Positions 9,110 through 17,765 of a DNA stretch of 64,000 bases are shown here, in pieces; the stretch's first letter is position 1; every line of letters begins with the position of its first letter. Position numbers and translations under genes: made by a program. The DNA comes from an uncultured Collinsella sp. (GTDB lineage Bacteria > Actinomycetota > Coriobacteriia > Coriobacteriales > Coriobacteriaceae): contig CALULJ010000004.1 in NCBI GenBank assembly GCA_944321445.1, positions 28,314 through 92,313 on the forward strand. Direction: 5' to 3'. The notes beneath the pieces were generated by a model, which saw only the letters and a list, made by a program, of their open reading frames with translations, was not told where the DNA came from and ran no database searches.

Positions 9110-9193
9110 ACCTCTCCGCCAGACGGCGTTTTCCCGACAGCAATCCGCATTCCGCAGGAAAACAAGCGTCTCTAGCAAGGTAAAGCTCAGCAA

Positions 9194-10283
9194 TCACCAC
9201 CGAGGCTGTCGTCCGAGTTGCCGGCCCGATAGGTCGTAGACCTGCCGCGTGGGGGCAGAAACAAGCTTGCTCTCCTTCACCACGTCGGAAAGGTAACGTC
9301 TTACCGTCCTCTCACCAACGCTCGTGACCCGCTCGCAAACGGCCGATGCGGGGAAAAAGCCGTAACGGGCAATGAGGTCATCGACCGCGCTCTCGACCTC
9401 CGCGCGCGTGCGGCTCCTTCTGGACCCACCAACGACTCCGCTTCTCTCAGTCTCCTTCGCGGCCTCGCGATCGTCCTCATTCCCCACCATGCTCGCCATG
9501 ACAGGAGGTACCGGCACGAACGCGGTGAACTGATCGCCGTCCTCCAGAACGGGGTCCCTCCCCGTGTAGAGCCGCGAGAACTTGTAGAGGCTCCTCGTCC
9601 CGCTCCCCAGCTCCTCCGAGCGCCCCATCTGCGTGAAGAGGTTGGCGATGATGGGGTTCTTGGGCGTGGGGTCGAGGCTCTCGAGCGTCACGGGGCCGGC
9701 GAAGAGCGCGCGGCTCGCGTTGCTCGTGCGGATGCCCTCTCCATCGATCGTAATGCGGGCGATGTGCGGGCTGACGAACTCCCGGTGAATGAGGCAGTTG
9801 CACACGAGCTCGCGAGCGATGACGTCGCGCGCACTCTTGCGCTGCCCCCCGTCGAGCACGAAGAAGTCCGGCAGCCACTTCTCGCAGAAGCCGACGAGCT
9901 CGCCGTATGCCCTGACGAGATTGCTCCTGCATACAAGCCGGCCCCCAGAACGTATAGAGACGGTCCATGGGAACCCAGACGCGTATGACGAGCTTGCCCT
10001 CGGAATCGCGCAGCCGTTCAAACTCGACCAGCAGCGACACGTTGAACGGGTCCGGGCTGCTCGGGACGTTGGATATGTTCCGCTCGATGGAGAGTGCCGA
10101 TGTTTCGGGCACACCCTCAACGGTACCGTCGTCACAGACGCCGAGAAGCACGCTACCACCCTGTCGGTTGGCGAACGAGCAAATGGTCTCGAACGTGTCT
10201 TAGCGCGGCTGAGCCCCACAACACTTGAACTCGACGCTTATGCCTTCGCCCGCCTGGATGTATCTATCAAGCACATCGCTCAT
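9194..10283 (-). pseudogene. AlbA-type ATP-binding protein (Schlafen AlbA_2 group), broken
   Basis: Members are putative nucleic-acid-binding regulators or effectors of about 450-500 residues. From the ATG at 10283 the frame reads MSDVLDRYIQ and GISVEFK, the expected start. It then hits a TAA (10202-10200) and continues as DTFETICSFANRQGGSVLLG, the AlbA_2 core. The frame is lost again near 9950, apparently with loss of a middle segment. It resumes with SNLVRAYGELVGFCEKWLPD, KSARDVIARELV, NCLIHREF, GSGTRSLYKFSRLY and a C-terminal winged-helix-like region to the stop at 9194. A nonsense codon plus a frameshift/deletion make it non-functional. Confidence 0.8.
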
Positions 10284-10408
10284 GGGATGCTCCGCTCTAT
10301 TCTGGACATTATTCTGGACTTCTTATCAGTATTGTCCAGATTATGACCAGAATGGAAACTGCTTAGACGCTCGCTCCGCACTCATTCAAAATGCGAAGAA
10401 TGAAGCAC

Positions 10409-10699
10409 CTAAATGCTACTCAAATAACTGAGGCTATCTTTGTCGGTGTCGAGCGCGAAGTAGAAGCTCAGGTCGGCGAGGTAATACTTCTGCTCTCCCT
10501 GGAGCGACTTGCGCGACTTCATGTCGAAGCGTGTGCATTTGGGGTAGTCGAGCGCCTTGGGGAAGCCGCCCTCGAAGATGCAATGGTCGAGCTTCGCCAC
10601 GGGATTGGGATCGACCGCCTGCCCGAGGAAGCGCTTCATCTCCCGGTACTCCTTGAAGCTGAGCGTCTGGACCTCGAACTCCACGTAGCGCCCCGTCAT
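10409..10699 (-). pseudogene. Fragment of an ATP-binding DUF4143 gene with internal deletion
   Basis: The 96 residues match the intact gene at 23129-24397 in two blocks: TGRYVEFEVQTLSFKEYREM through GGFPKALDYPK, then CTRFDMKSRKSLQGEQKYYL. The 83 codons between these blocks in the intact paralogue are missing in frame. Walker motifs and the C-terminus are absent. The fragment starts inside an ATGA that is also the stop of the preceding ATPase gene, so the two paralogues are joined at a shared sequence. It is probably a recombination relic. Confidence 0.8.
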
Positions 10700-11922
10700 T
10701 CAAATAGGTCTTTGTCCTCCGCCATGAAATCGATGAGATTGAGATGCCTCACACCCTCGCGCTCCTGAAGCAACGGATCGAGTGTGAAGAGGTAGCGCGG
10801 GTAGCCATCGCGAATATAGCCGAAGGGCCGGTATTCGCGATCTTCGGTCGCGCGGTCCGCGATGCTCATCGCCACCTGGATGTAGGCGTACGCGCTGCGC
10901 CGGCGAGCAATGAAATCGCATTCGAGCTTCCCGATCCTCCCAACGGAAAGTCTGTAGTCCTTGGCGCGAAGATGCAGGTAGAGCGCATTCTCGAGCAAGG
11001 GTCCGTAGTTGAGGCGAACGTCGACATTGCGCGCGAAATAGATGCCTGGATCCGCAAGATAGTACTTCTCCTCGCCCCGCAGGGACTTGCGCGACTTGAG
11101 GTCGAAACGGGAACAACGGCAGAGGACCTTAGCATCGACCAGCGCCTGGATGTACGAGGCGATAGTCCTGCGCTGCACACGGATCTTCTCGACGTTAGTG
11201 AAATGGTCAACCAGGTTCGTCAGGCTCGTCGGCGCGCCGAAGTTGTTGATGAGATACGTCATGACCCGGTTGAAGGTGTCGACGTGACGGATCTTCTTCC
11301 GACCCTTGATGTCCTTCTCGATGATCTGGTTCACCACGTCCTCGATGTAGCGCGCCTTCGCGTCGGGATCATCGTATGCGAGCGACCGCGGGAAGCCTCC
11401 GAAGCGCAGATAGTCGTCGAATTCGCGGCGCACGTCGCTGGCCTCCTTGCCAAGATGGCGCTTCATTCCCAGATACTCGGCAAACGAGAGCGGGAACATC
11501 TCGAACTCGACGTAACGGCCCGTCAGCTTGGTCATGAGCTCGCCGGAGAGCAGATATGAATTCGATCCGGTGATGAATATTGAGAAGCCTCCGTCCGCGT
11601 TGTACGCGTTGACGACCTCCTCGTATCCCTCGACGTTTTGCACCTCGTCAATAAAGAGGTACTTGAAGTCGTCGTCCAGCAGCCGCTTCTCGATTGCCGC
11701 CTCAAGTTGGTCTGGGGTCTTGATCGACCGGTTGCCCCGCTTCTCCAGATCGAGGTAGACGATGTCCTTATCGGGAACCCCGCGCTCCCCAAGCTCCTCG
11801 ATGACCGTCTCCATGAGGCTGGATTTGCCGCACCGCCGTATGCCCGTGATGACCTTGATGATGTCGTCATCGTAGAACGGTCGGATCTTCTTGAGGTACT
11901 GCTCGCGACGATACAGCTTCAT
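10696..11922 (-). CDS. ATP-binding protein, AAA + DUF4143
   Basis: A 408-residue member of the large ATPase family with an N-terminal AAA domain and a C-terminal DUF4143 nuclease-like domain. Walker A is GIRRCGKS (27-34), Walker B is YLFIDEV, sensor-like FITGSNSYLLSG follows, and the C-terminal block has KLECDFIARR and YIQVAMS. The family is common in Coriobacteriia and Bacteroidetes. Its function is not settled, with proposals including toxin-like or defence roles. ATG at 11922 follows GGAGGCGATTTCC. About 240 bases with one island repeat precede it. Confidence 0.88.
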   Translation of the reverse strand: MKLYRREQYLKKIRPFYDDDIIKVITGIRRCGKSSLMETVIEELGERGVPDKDIVYLDLEKRGNRSIKTPDQLEAAIEKRLLDDDFKYLFIDEVQNVEGYEEVVNAYNADGGFSIFITGSNSYLLSGELMTKLTGRYVEFEMFPLSFAEYLGMKRHLGKEASDVRREFDDYLRFGGFPRSLAYDDPDAKARYIEDVVNQIIEKDIKGRKKIRHVDTFNRVMTYLINNFGAPTSLTNLVDHFTNVEKIRVQRRTIASYIQALVDAKVLCRCSRFDLKSRKSLRGEEKYYLADPGIYFARNVDVRLNYGPLLENALYLHLRAKDYRLSVGRIGKLECDFIARRRSAYAYIQVAMSIADRATEDREYRPFGYIRDGYPRYLFTLDPLLQEREGVRHLNLIDFMAEDKDLFE

Positions 11923-12020
11923 GGAAATCGCCTCCTGACCCCATTATAGAGCCCGGAGGCGAATTCGGCGTTTAACGCACCAATTTTCGCGTTTTTACAA
12001 AATTATGTGCGTTAACTAGG

Positions 12021-12146
12021 CTACTCCCACTCAGTATTCAAATCGTGCGTTTCTATGGCCTCTCGTCTACGTGGTGCGTCGTTGTCTCACTCATCGCCGA
12101 AACGGCACGAATGTCGAACTCGGATAAACTCAATAATGAACTCAGC
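12021..12146 (-). repeat. Dispersed island repeat, copy 2
   Basis: Aligns base by base with copies 1 and 3. On the minus strand it begins AEFIIEFIR, then after a stop and frame change reads APRRREAIETHDLNTEWE and TAG. It lies just after the ApeA-like gene and ahead of the ATPase gene at 11922. The reading frame is broken, so it is a relic. Confidence 0.6.
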
Positions 12147-12161
12147 TATTCCAGCCTAGCA

Positions 12162-13670
12162 TCAGATGTCAGACGCTCTTCCGGAGCAATCTGAGTCACC
12201 GTCTTCCTCACTTTCCGACGCATCAACCAAATCCTGGCTTTGATATTGCACGCTTAGCCAATCTATCACCCATGATTTAAAATGAGAACGCTCAAGCTCG
12301 CGCCTGATTTGTGTTGGGCACATGCCAAACAGTCGCCATAGAATGACATAGCAAAGCAATGCGGTCCCCATCGTTAGTCGATATAAATTAGATGGGTCGA
12401 CCGCGGCGGCCGCAGGCCCATGCGAGTATGTGTTTCGAGCAACCTGTTGTTCAGACACAAACTTATCTATATCAGGGACAAGCCACCCGACAACATCTTT
12501 CTGCCTGTCCATAAGTTCATTTATCAGACGCTTTGCGCCTTTTGAATTCTGTCCTATTCGAGACTGGATCCATGCCACAAATTCTTCTGGCATTCCTTCG
12601 GTTCGCTTCAAGAGTTCTTTTCGATTTTGCTTAAACACAGCTTTTGGCCAAGATTGTAGGTCAGCTCTGTATCTTGAAATCGCTTCCAAAGCCTGAGATG
12701 CGGACACGCACTGCAACTCAACTGGCATTTTCCAGTCATAGGTAAGTATTGAAACAATTAAGTCGCCGGCGCGTTTGAGAAGCAGGTAGTCTTCCTTGTC
12801 TCTCCTATCGATGCCATAGTCGAACCAGCTAGAAAGATAGTTGCCGATTTCTCTTTCTAGTGCGCGATAAGGGAACGGCATCGCACGTATAGCATTTTTT
12901 GACGGAGTGGGAGAATCAATCAATGGTGCGTAATATTGAATTGCGCTCTCTTCACCATCAAAATACAAAGCAAACCTTTGGATGGCTGCATGAAAGCCCA
13001 TGCACAAGCTAAGGAACTTTGACAGTTTGACGGCGAAATCACGAGCCTCCTCGAGAGTCTTTCCGGCTGAGAAACATACTTTCAAACAGCATTGGTGACG
13101 AAAAGTCATCTCGTTTACATTCAGCCCGGGAATGATGTACTTGCTGAACAGCGTAATACTGCATTGCTCACTCTCTAGCAAGACCACGGCCTCGTCATTT
13201 TCTTTTTTATATTCGAGCGCTCTGAAGCGCATATTATCTTGATCATCGGAATCAAAAGTCATGCAATAAGCTGATTTCCCGTACCAGTCAGCCAGATTCC
13301 TTACCTCGATATCCACCCTATTAATTACGTTAGACGGGTCGAATTCACGGCATCCCTTTGCTGCCATAAGATAATCTGCACGGATGACCTGATGGACCAT
13401 TCCCGGATAGCGCGTTTCACCGCCACTGTACACAGCGTTTCCAAGCACCAACGCATACCCGTCTTGAGAGAACCCGTATAAGTACTCCGCAGCAGAGAGT
13501 TCTTTTTCACCGTTTATGACAACGCCTGGGGAACCGAGCAGCTTTCCGCAGGGGATGTCGAGAACAACCCCCTCGTCGCCAAGGTTTGCCGTCCCTTGAA
13601 CCGCGTTGTCCCCACGCGCCTCTTCCCAGCTCTTTCCCCATACTCCCTGGGTAAAACTTGAAGGAATCAT
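12162..13670 (-). CDS. ApeA-like HEPN defence protein
   Basis: A 502-residue protein whose layout fits ApeA: a beta-rich N-terminal domain (GVWGKSWEE, then GVVLDIPCGKLLG and repeated short strands) and a C-terminal helical HEPN domain. The HEPN catalytic motif RX4H is visible as RNTYSH (Arg412 to His417), inside VARNTYSHGPAAAAVD. HEPN proteins of this type are RNases that act in abortive infection. I chose ATG at 13670 because GGAGG lies about eight bases upstream; a TTG six codons earlier overlaps that site. GC is clearly lower than in its neighbours, which suggests recent transfer. The exact subfamily is inferred without alignment. Confidence 0.72.
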   Translation of the reverse strand: MIPSSFTQGVWGKSWEEARGDNAVQGTANLGDEGVVLDIPCGKLLGSPGVVINGEKELSAAEYLYGFSQDGYALVLGNAVYSGGETRYPGMVHQVIRADYLMAAKGCREFDPSNVINRVDIEVRNLADWYGKSAYCMTFDSDDQDNMRFRALEYKKENDEAVVLLESEQCSITLFSKYIIPGLNVNEMTFRHQCCLKVCFSAGKTLEEARDFAVKLSKFLSLCMGFHAAIQRFALYFDGEESAIQYYAPLIDSPTPSKNAIRAMPFPYRALEREIGNYLSSWFDYGIDRRDKEDYLLLKRAGDLIVSILTYDWKMPVELQCVSASQALEAISRYRADLQSWPKAVFKQNRKELLKRTEGMPEEFVAWIQSRIGQNSKGAKRLINELMDRQKDVVGWLVPDIDKFVSEQQVARNTYSHGPAAAAVDPSNLYRLTMGTALLCYVILWRLFGMCPTQIRRELERSHFKSWVIDWLSVQYQSQDLVDASESEEDGDSDCSGRASDI

Positions 13671-13708
13671 AACATGCCCTCCAGTCAATCAACGTAGGCT
13701 CTCTCGAC

Positions 13709-15010
13709 CTATCCCCACAGCCCTGTGTTCGACATCGCGTACAGCGGGACGTTCCTCATCCAGTCCTGCTCACGATAGCCCGACAGGCTGAAGCGAACGG
13801 AATTAATCTCCGGATGGGATTCCTTGAATGCTCGTAGACTCTTGGCACGCAGGTTTTCTTCGGCCTTTACCTCTATGGCATACACTCCGTTTGCCTTCTG
13901 CACCAGAAAGTCGATCTCTCCCGAAGAGTTTTCAGCGGACCAGTAATAAGGCGTGAGCCCGCAGTCCGAAACGAGCTGCTGGCAGACGTACTGCTCGGTA
14001 AGCGAACCCTTGAACTCCTCGAAGATCCCGCTGCCACCGACGACCGTCTCTTTGCCCAACTGTGCCATGGCACCCAGCAGGCCAACATCCACCAAAAAGA
14101 GCTTGAATGCAGTGTCATCCGCATAGGGGCTCAATGGAATCCCAGGCTTCGAGATTCTGCGGACAAGCGTTGTGATACCTGCCTGCGTGAGCCATGTGAT
14201 GCCCGACTGGTAGTTCCGTGCCCGCGCCCCCTGCGCGATGTGGCTGAACACGAACTTTTTGTTTTCTCGACCGAGATGGGACGGGATCGACCGCCACGCG
14301 GCGAGCGCGTACTCAGTCTCGACCCTGCCGAGGTGCTTCGAGATGTCGCGCTCGTAGCCGCGCAGAATATCGAGCTGCACCTCGCGCGCATCCTCCAAGA
14401 GACCTCGCTCAAGAAAGGCGCTCACCGCCTCAGGCATGCCCCCGACGTAGTAGTACTGACGAAGGAGCGGAACGATCCTGCTTGAGAAGCTGTTGATAAG
14501 GCTCGCGTCGCCAGCGTCGATGAGGTCACAGAGCGGCCGATTCCCCGTCGCAGCGAGGAACTCCCGAAAGCTAAGGGGATAGAGATCGAGCGTATTCACC
14601 TTCCCCACGGGATACCCGCTGCCCTCGTGCACAGTGATGCCCAAAAGCGAGCCGGCCGCTGCCACCACGTACCCGGGTGCGTCCTCGCAGAAGTACTTGA
14701 GGCTCGTGAGCGCCTTCGGGCACGCCTGAATCTCGTCGAGGACGATGAGGGTGCCTCCCTCGGTCACGACCTCCCCCGTCTCGAACTGGATGGCGGATAC
14801 AATGCGCGGAATATCGTAGCCCAGCTCAAACTGCTCACGCATCCTGGGATTGTCATCGAGATTCACGTATGCAACGTTCTCGAACTGCGTTTTTCCAAAT
14901 TCTTTAAGCAGCCAAGTCTTTCCAACCTGACGCGCACCGTTGAGAATAAGCGGCTTGCGACGGAGCCTGTTCTTCCAGACAATAAGCTCATCCATGAGAA
15001 ATCGTTCCAT
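13709..15010 (-). CDS. ATP-binding protein, AAA + DUF4143
   Basis: A 433-residue protein of the same broad family as 10696-11922 but of another subgroup. Walker A is GARQVGKT (25-32), Walker B is LIVLDEIQ, and a YVVAAAGSLLG motif follows. The C-terminal DUF4143 part ends with a PD-(D/E)XK-like pattern: SSGEIDFLVQ and YAIEVKAEE. It lies upstream of the ApeA-like gene with about 38 bases between them, so the two may be co-transcribed. Whether it serves ApeA as partner or is independent is unknown. Confidence 0.88.
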   Translation of the reverse strand: MERFLMDELIVWKNRLRRKPLILNGARQVGKTWLLKEFGKTQFENVAYVNLDDNPRMREQFELGYDIPRIVSAIQFETGEVVTEGGTLIVLDEIQACPKALTSLKYFCEDAPGYVVAAAGSLLGITVHEGSGYPVGKVNTLDLYPLSFREFLAATGNRPLCDLIDAGDASLINSFSSRIVPLLRQYYYVGGMPEAVSAFLERGLLEDAREVQLDILRGYERDISKHLGRVETEYALAAWRSIPSHLGRENKKFVFSHIAQGARARNYQSGITWLTQAGITTLVRRISKPGIPLSPYADDTAFKLFLVDVGLLGAMAQLGKETVVGGSGIFEEFKGSLTEQYVCQQLVSDCGLTPYYWSAENSSGEIDFLVQKANGVYAIEVKAEENLRAKSLRAFKESHPEINSVRFSLSGYREQDWMRNVPLYAMSNTGLWG

Positions 15011-15109
15011 GCAAGCTCCTCCCCTAAAATGGCTACGGCCTTATTTTCGCACAGATTGGCGAAAATAAGGCCGTAAGAAAGCCAGTTTTGGAGAAAATCA
15101 GGCGGAGTT

Positions 15110-15237
15110 TTACTCCCACTCGATAATCAAATCGCGCATTTCCATGGTCTCTCGTCTACGTGGTGTACCGCCGTCTCCCAATTAACCGAAATCAGCCGAA
15201 TCTTCGACGCCCGAATGAACTCATAATTGAACTCAAC
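15110..15237 (-). repeat. Dispersed island repeat, copy 3
   Basis: On the minus strand it starts VEFNYEFIRASKIRLISVNW right after the stop of the ATPase fragment. A one-base frameshift then leads to GDGGTPRRRETMEMRDL and a final EWE before TAA. With that base restored the whole copy is one open frame of about 42 codons, so it is the best preserved of the three. Confidence 0.62.
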
Positions 15238-15253
15238 GTGGTCGCTTCTTCTC

Positions 15254-15931
15254 CTATATCCCAACAAGGCTGTTCTCATCGAGCAGGAAGTCGAGCACGC
15301 TCATCGTGACCACACCCTGCTCGTCGCGCAGGGGCTTCACCACGTCGCGCACAAGCACAACCTTCTTAAAGCTGTCATTGATGCCGAGCAGGGAGGCCTT
15401 CTCCTGTGCGGCCTCCTCAGGAGTCCTCATCTCCAACGCCGATTGGATGTAGACGCGGTCGGAGCCTCTGTTGGCGACAAAGTCGACCTCAAGCTGCTTG
15501 CGAACGTCCCTGCCCTCCTCGCGGACGCGCTTCTCGACCACGCCAACGTCCACGGAGTACCCGCGCGCCCTGAGCTCGTTGTAGACCACGTTCTCCATGA
15601 TGTGGCTCTCCTCAATCTGCCGGAAGCCGAGCCGCGCGTTTCGGAGCCCCGCGTCCTCGAAGTAGTATTTCAGGGGGCTGCCGATGTAGCCCCTCCCCTT
15701 CACGTCGTAGCGCCGCGCCTCCTCGATGACGAAGGCGTCCTCAAGGTAGCCTATATAGCTGGAAATCGTGTTCGAGGAGATCTTGGAATGAAGCACGCTC
15801 CTGAACGTGTTCTCGAGCTTGCCCGGGTTCGTGAGCGTCCCGATGCCGGAGGCGAGCACGTTTTTACGAGGTGCGCACCTCGCTTTGATTCCCAATTGAC
15901 TTCTATTGAGCATTTTTGCCGTATGCGGCAT
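15254..15931 (-). pseudogene. C-terminal fragment of an ATP-binding DUF4143 gene
   Basis: The readable homology begins near residue 23 (KNVLASGIGTLTNPGKLENT) and runs through SSNTISSYIGYLEDAFVIEE, KYYFEDAGLRNARLGFRQ, LEVDFVANRG and the C-terminus. The whole AAA domain with Walker motifs is missing. The first 20 residues do not look native. An inverted repeat (15903-15944) sits at the break point. It is a truncated relic of a third subgroup of the family. Confidence 0.78.
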
Positions 15932-15944
15932 TTCTTCTCAATAG
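15903..15944. repeat. Inverted repeat at the truncated end of the ATPase fragment
   Basis: CTATTGAG and CTCAATAG enclose an inner GCCG/CGGC pair, giving a two-part hairpin with T-rich arms. It coincides with the point where homology to the ATPase family stops, so it may mark a rearrangement boundary. Confidence 0.5.
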
Positions 15945-16329
15945 GGCAGTTCATACCATAATTGACGCGCAGTTAGCGGAGGACACGCGTCTACAAGATG
16001 CTCCGCGACGAGATGGCACGTGTACCGAGAGCACGGGAGCATACGATCCGCCGACGAGGTCGACGAGGCGCTCGCCTGGTCGGTCGACTTCCTCGCGAGG
16101 GAGTTTCCGCTGCGCGCGGCGAGGAGGGGCCCTCTGACGTCGAGCGAGAGGACGCCCTCGTCTTCGGAATGTCGCGGAGGTAGGGGAACGCCCTCGCCGC
16201 TGTCAACGCCAACGGAGCCGCCGTGTCGCACAGGCTCTGTGTCGAGTCTATGGAACCCACGTGATAGACGGCCCACAGCTCCGCAGCGTCCCCCTCCCCG
16301 CCTCAATCGGGTATACTTCAGTCATTGTG
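15945..16329. other. Gap with degraded sequence upstream of the Abi gene
   Basis: About 385 bases without a convincing gene. On the plus strand the stretch YREHGSIRSADEVDEALAWS (about 16020-16080) looks protein-like but has no start or extended open frame, so it may be a gene remnant. TATACT at 16312-16317 is a possible -10 box for the RNA that follows; no good -35 was seen. Confidence 0.35.
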
Positions 16330-16386
16330 AAAAGCCCTAGGGCTTTTAGCGGCTGCGGGTACCTGTACCTTCAGCCGCATTTTTCT
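16330..16386 (+). ncRNA. Double-hairpin structured RNA upstream of the Abi gene
   Basis: A perfect palindrome (AAAAGCCCT/AGGGCTTTT, 16330-16347) is followed after one base by a second hairpin with stem GCGGCTG/CAGCCGC (16349-16355 and 16372-16378) and the tail ATTTTTCTT. This resembles a short RNA that ends in its own terminator just before the Abi start codon. Structured RNAs are known upstream of abiF-type genes. Whether this belongs to that class needs a covariance search. A closely similar structure lies after the gene. Confidence 0.55.
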
Positions 16387-16403
16387 TACCTTTTGGAGCC
16401 GAT

Positions 16404-17549
16404 ATGGAAGATCCCGGCACCGCGACAACAAAGGAACGGCCGCTCATCGACGCCGCCCAGCAGGTCCGCCACCTCAAGGACCGAGGGGTCCGCTTCGAGC
16501 TGACGGACGAGCGGGAGGCCGAGCGATTCCTGCGGGAGAGCAACTTCTTCTTCAAGGTGAAGGCGTTCGCGAAGTGCTTCTCCCGCTACACCAACCCCGG
16601 CTCGGAGCGCTTCGGCTCCTATATCAACCTCGACTTCGCCTACCTCGCCGAGCTCACGAGGCTCGACCACCACCTCCGCGAGACGGTCCTCTCCCTCACG
16701 CTCGACATCGAGCACTACATGAAGGTCGAGCTCAACAGGATGATCATGGACGCGGGAGACGATCCCTACGAGCTCATGGCGTCCTTCTTCGACTCCGAGC
16801 GCGAGAGGAAGGTCAGAGTGCTCGAGAAGAGGGTCGACCTTTGCTCCATTCGGCCGAAGGCCCCGGTGGTCAGAAGCCTGTCCGGAGACCTGGCGGCATC
16901 GGACGCCAAATCCGTCATCTCCGCCCTCGCCTCCCTGCCGCACCTGGCATCGGACGCGCTCGGCGGAATAGACCCCGACCACACCGAGAGGAGCCTCGCC
17001 GGGCTGGGCGGGTCCTCCTACACCCGTGGGCTCGTCGAGAAGTACGGGGGCCCCGGGCACATGGCGGTCTGGAGCTACCTCGAGCTCGCGTCCTTCGGGG
17101 GCGTCATCTCGCTCTACAAGTACTACGTCTTCGAGCGGCGAGCGATGCAGGACGAGGAGGCAGTAAAGGGCCTACTCTTCCCGACGAAGGCGCTGAGGAA
17201 CGCCGCCGCCCACAACGGGAACATGCTCAGCACGCTCGGCTCGAAACTGAAGAAACCCGTCGGCTCCATCTCGAAGATGGCGATCGAGGAGCTGGGGATC
17301 GACCGCGAACTCGTGTCGCTCGCCAAAAGGGCGCCCATCGTCCACGACTTCACCGCCCTCGCCCTCTGCTACATGCACCTGGTCAAGAGCGAGGACGCGA
17401 GAGGGGACGCCGCAGAGAAGCTCCTAACCCTGCGCAGGCGATTCATGGCGCACATAGACTACTTCTCCAAGCAGGGCGAGCTGAAGAACGGCCTGACCAT
17501 GCTCGGCGAGGTCATGAACAGGGCGGCCGGCCGGCTCTCGCGCCCATAG
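16404..17549 (+). CDS. Abi_2 family HEPN protein (AbiF/AbiD-like)
   Basis: A 381-residue abortive-infection protein. The N-terminal pattern QQVRHLKDRGVRFELTDERE, LRESNFFFKVKAF and LAELTRLDHHLRETVL is typical of Abi_2, as is GGPGHMAVWSYLELASFGGV in the middle. The HEPN motif RX4H is present as RNAAAH (about residues 265-270). HEPN Abi proteins are likely RNases held in check by an antitoxin, in some cases an RNA. The ATG at 16404 has GGAG five bases upstream. It is bracketed by two similar double-hairpin RNA candidates and has no protein partner in its transcription unit. Confidence 0.85.
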   Translation: MEDPGTATTKERPLIDAAQQVRHLKDRGVRFELTDEREAERFLRESNFFFKVKAFAKCFSRYTNPGSERFGSYINLDFAYLAELTRLDHHLRETVLSLTLDIEHYMKVELNRMIMDAGDDPYELMASFFDSERERKVRVLEKRVDLCSIRPKAPVVRSLSGDLAASDAKSVISALASLPHLASDALGGIDPDHTERSLAGLGGSSYTRGLVEKYGGPGHMAVWSYLELASFGGVISLYKYYVFERRAMQDEEAVKGLLFPTKALRNAAAHNGNMLSTLGSKLKKPVGSISKMAIEELGIDRELVSLAKRAPIVHDFTALALCYMHLVKSEDARGDAAEKLLTLRRRFMAHIDYFSKQGELKNGLTMLGEVMNRAAGRLSRP

Positions 17550-17589
17550 TCAACGCCATCGTCGCCCTTCGATTTCCCCCTGAAGCTCG

Positions 17590-17619
17590 TTGACATCTGG
17601 ACGCCAAATCGAACAGAAT
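17590..17619 (+). promoter_or_regulatory. Candidate promoter of the downstream hairpin RNA
   Basis: TTGACA (17590-17595) and CAGAAT (17614-17619) are 18 bases apart. They lie just before the double-hairpin element at 17631, so that element could be made as its own short transcript and not only serve as the terminator of the Abi gene. Confidence 0.42.
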
Positions 17620-17630
17620 GCTCTTAGATG

Positions 17631-17690
17631 TAAAAGCCGTTTACGGTTTTGTAAGAGCGGGGCCGCCTGGCGGAACCGCTCTAGTTTTTT
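17631..17690 (+). ncRNA. Double-hairpin RNA / terminator downstream of the Abi gene
   Basis: Hairpin one is AAAAGCCGT/ACGGTTTT (about 17632-17650). Hairpin two has stem AGAGCGG/CCGCTCT (17654-17660 and 17676-17682) with an inner CCGC/GCGG pair and the tail AGTTTTTT. The order, spacing and sequence of the first hairpin repeat those of the element at 16330-16386. It certainly looks like a terminator; an RNA role is inferred from the similarity and the promoter upstream. Confidence 0.55.
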
Positions 17691-17765
17691 AGGTCGACTC
17701 TTGGAGAGCCCACTAGTGACTGCGACCATCCGCTGAAATCCTGAACCCCCGCTCGGACAGAGCGG

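Noticed and set aside
8982..15237. The three EWE-ending repeats as guaA attachment-site scars.
   Set aside because: They share the final Glu-Trp-Glu-stop with typical GuaA, but the residues before it (PRRR and the following helix) do not match GuaA, and no integrase is present.
16020..16340. A 106-codon plus-strand frame before the Abi gene.
   Set aside because: It overlaps the candidate promoter and RNA hairpin, is Arg/Ser/Pro-rich after the first 30 codons, and has no ribosome site.
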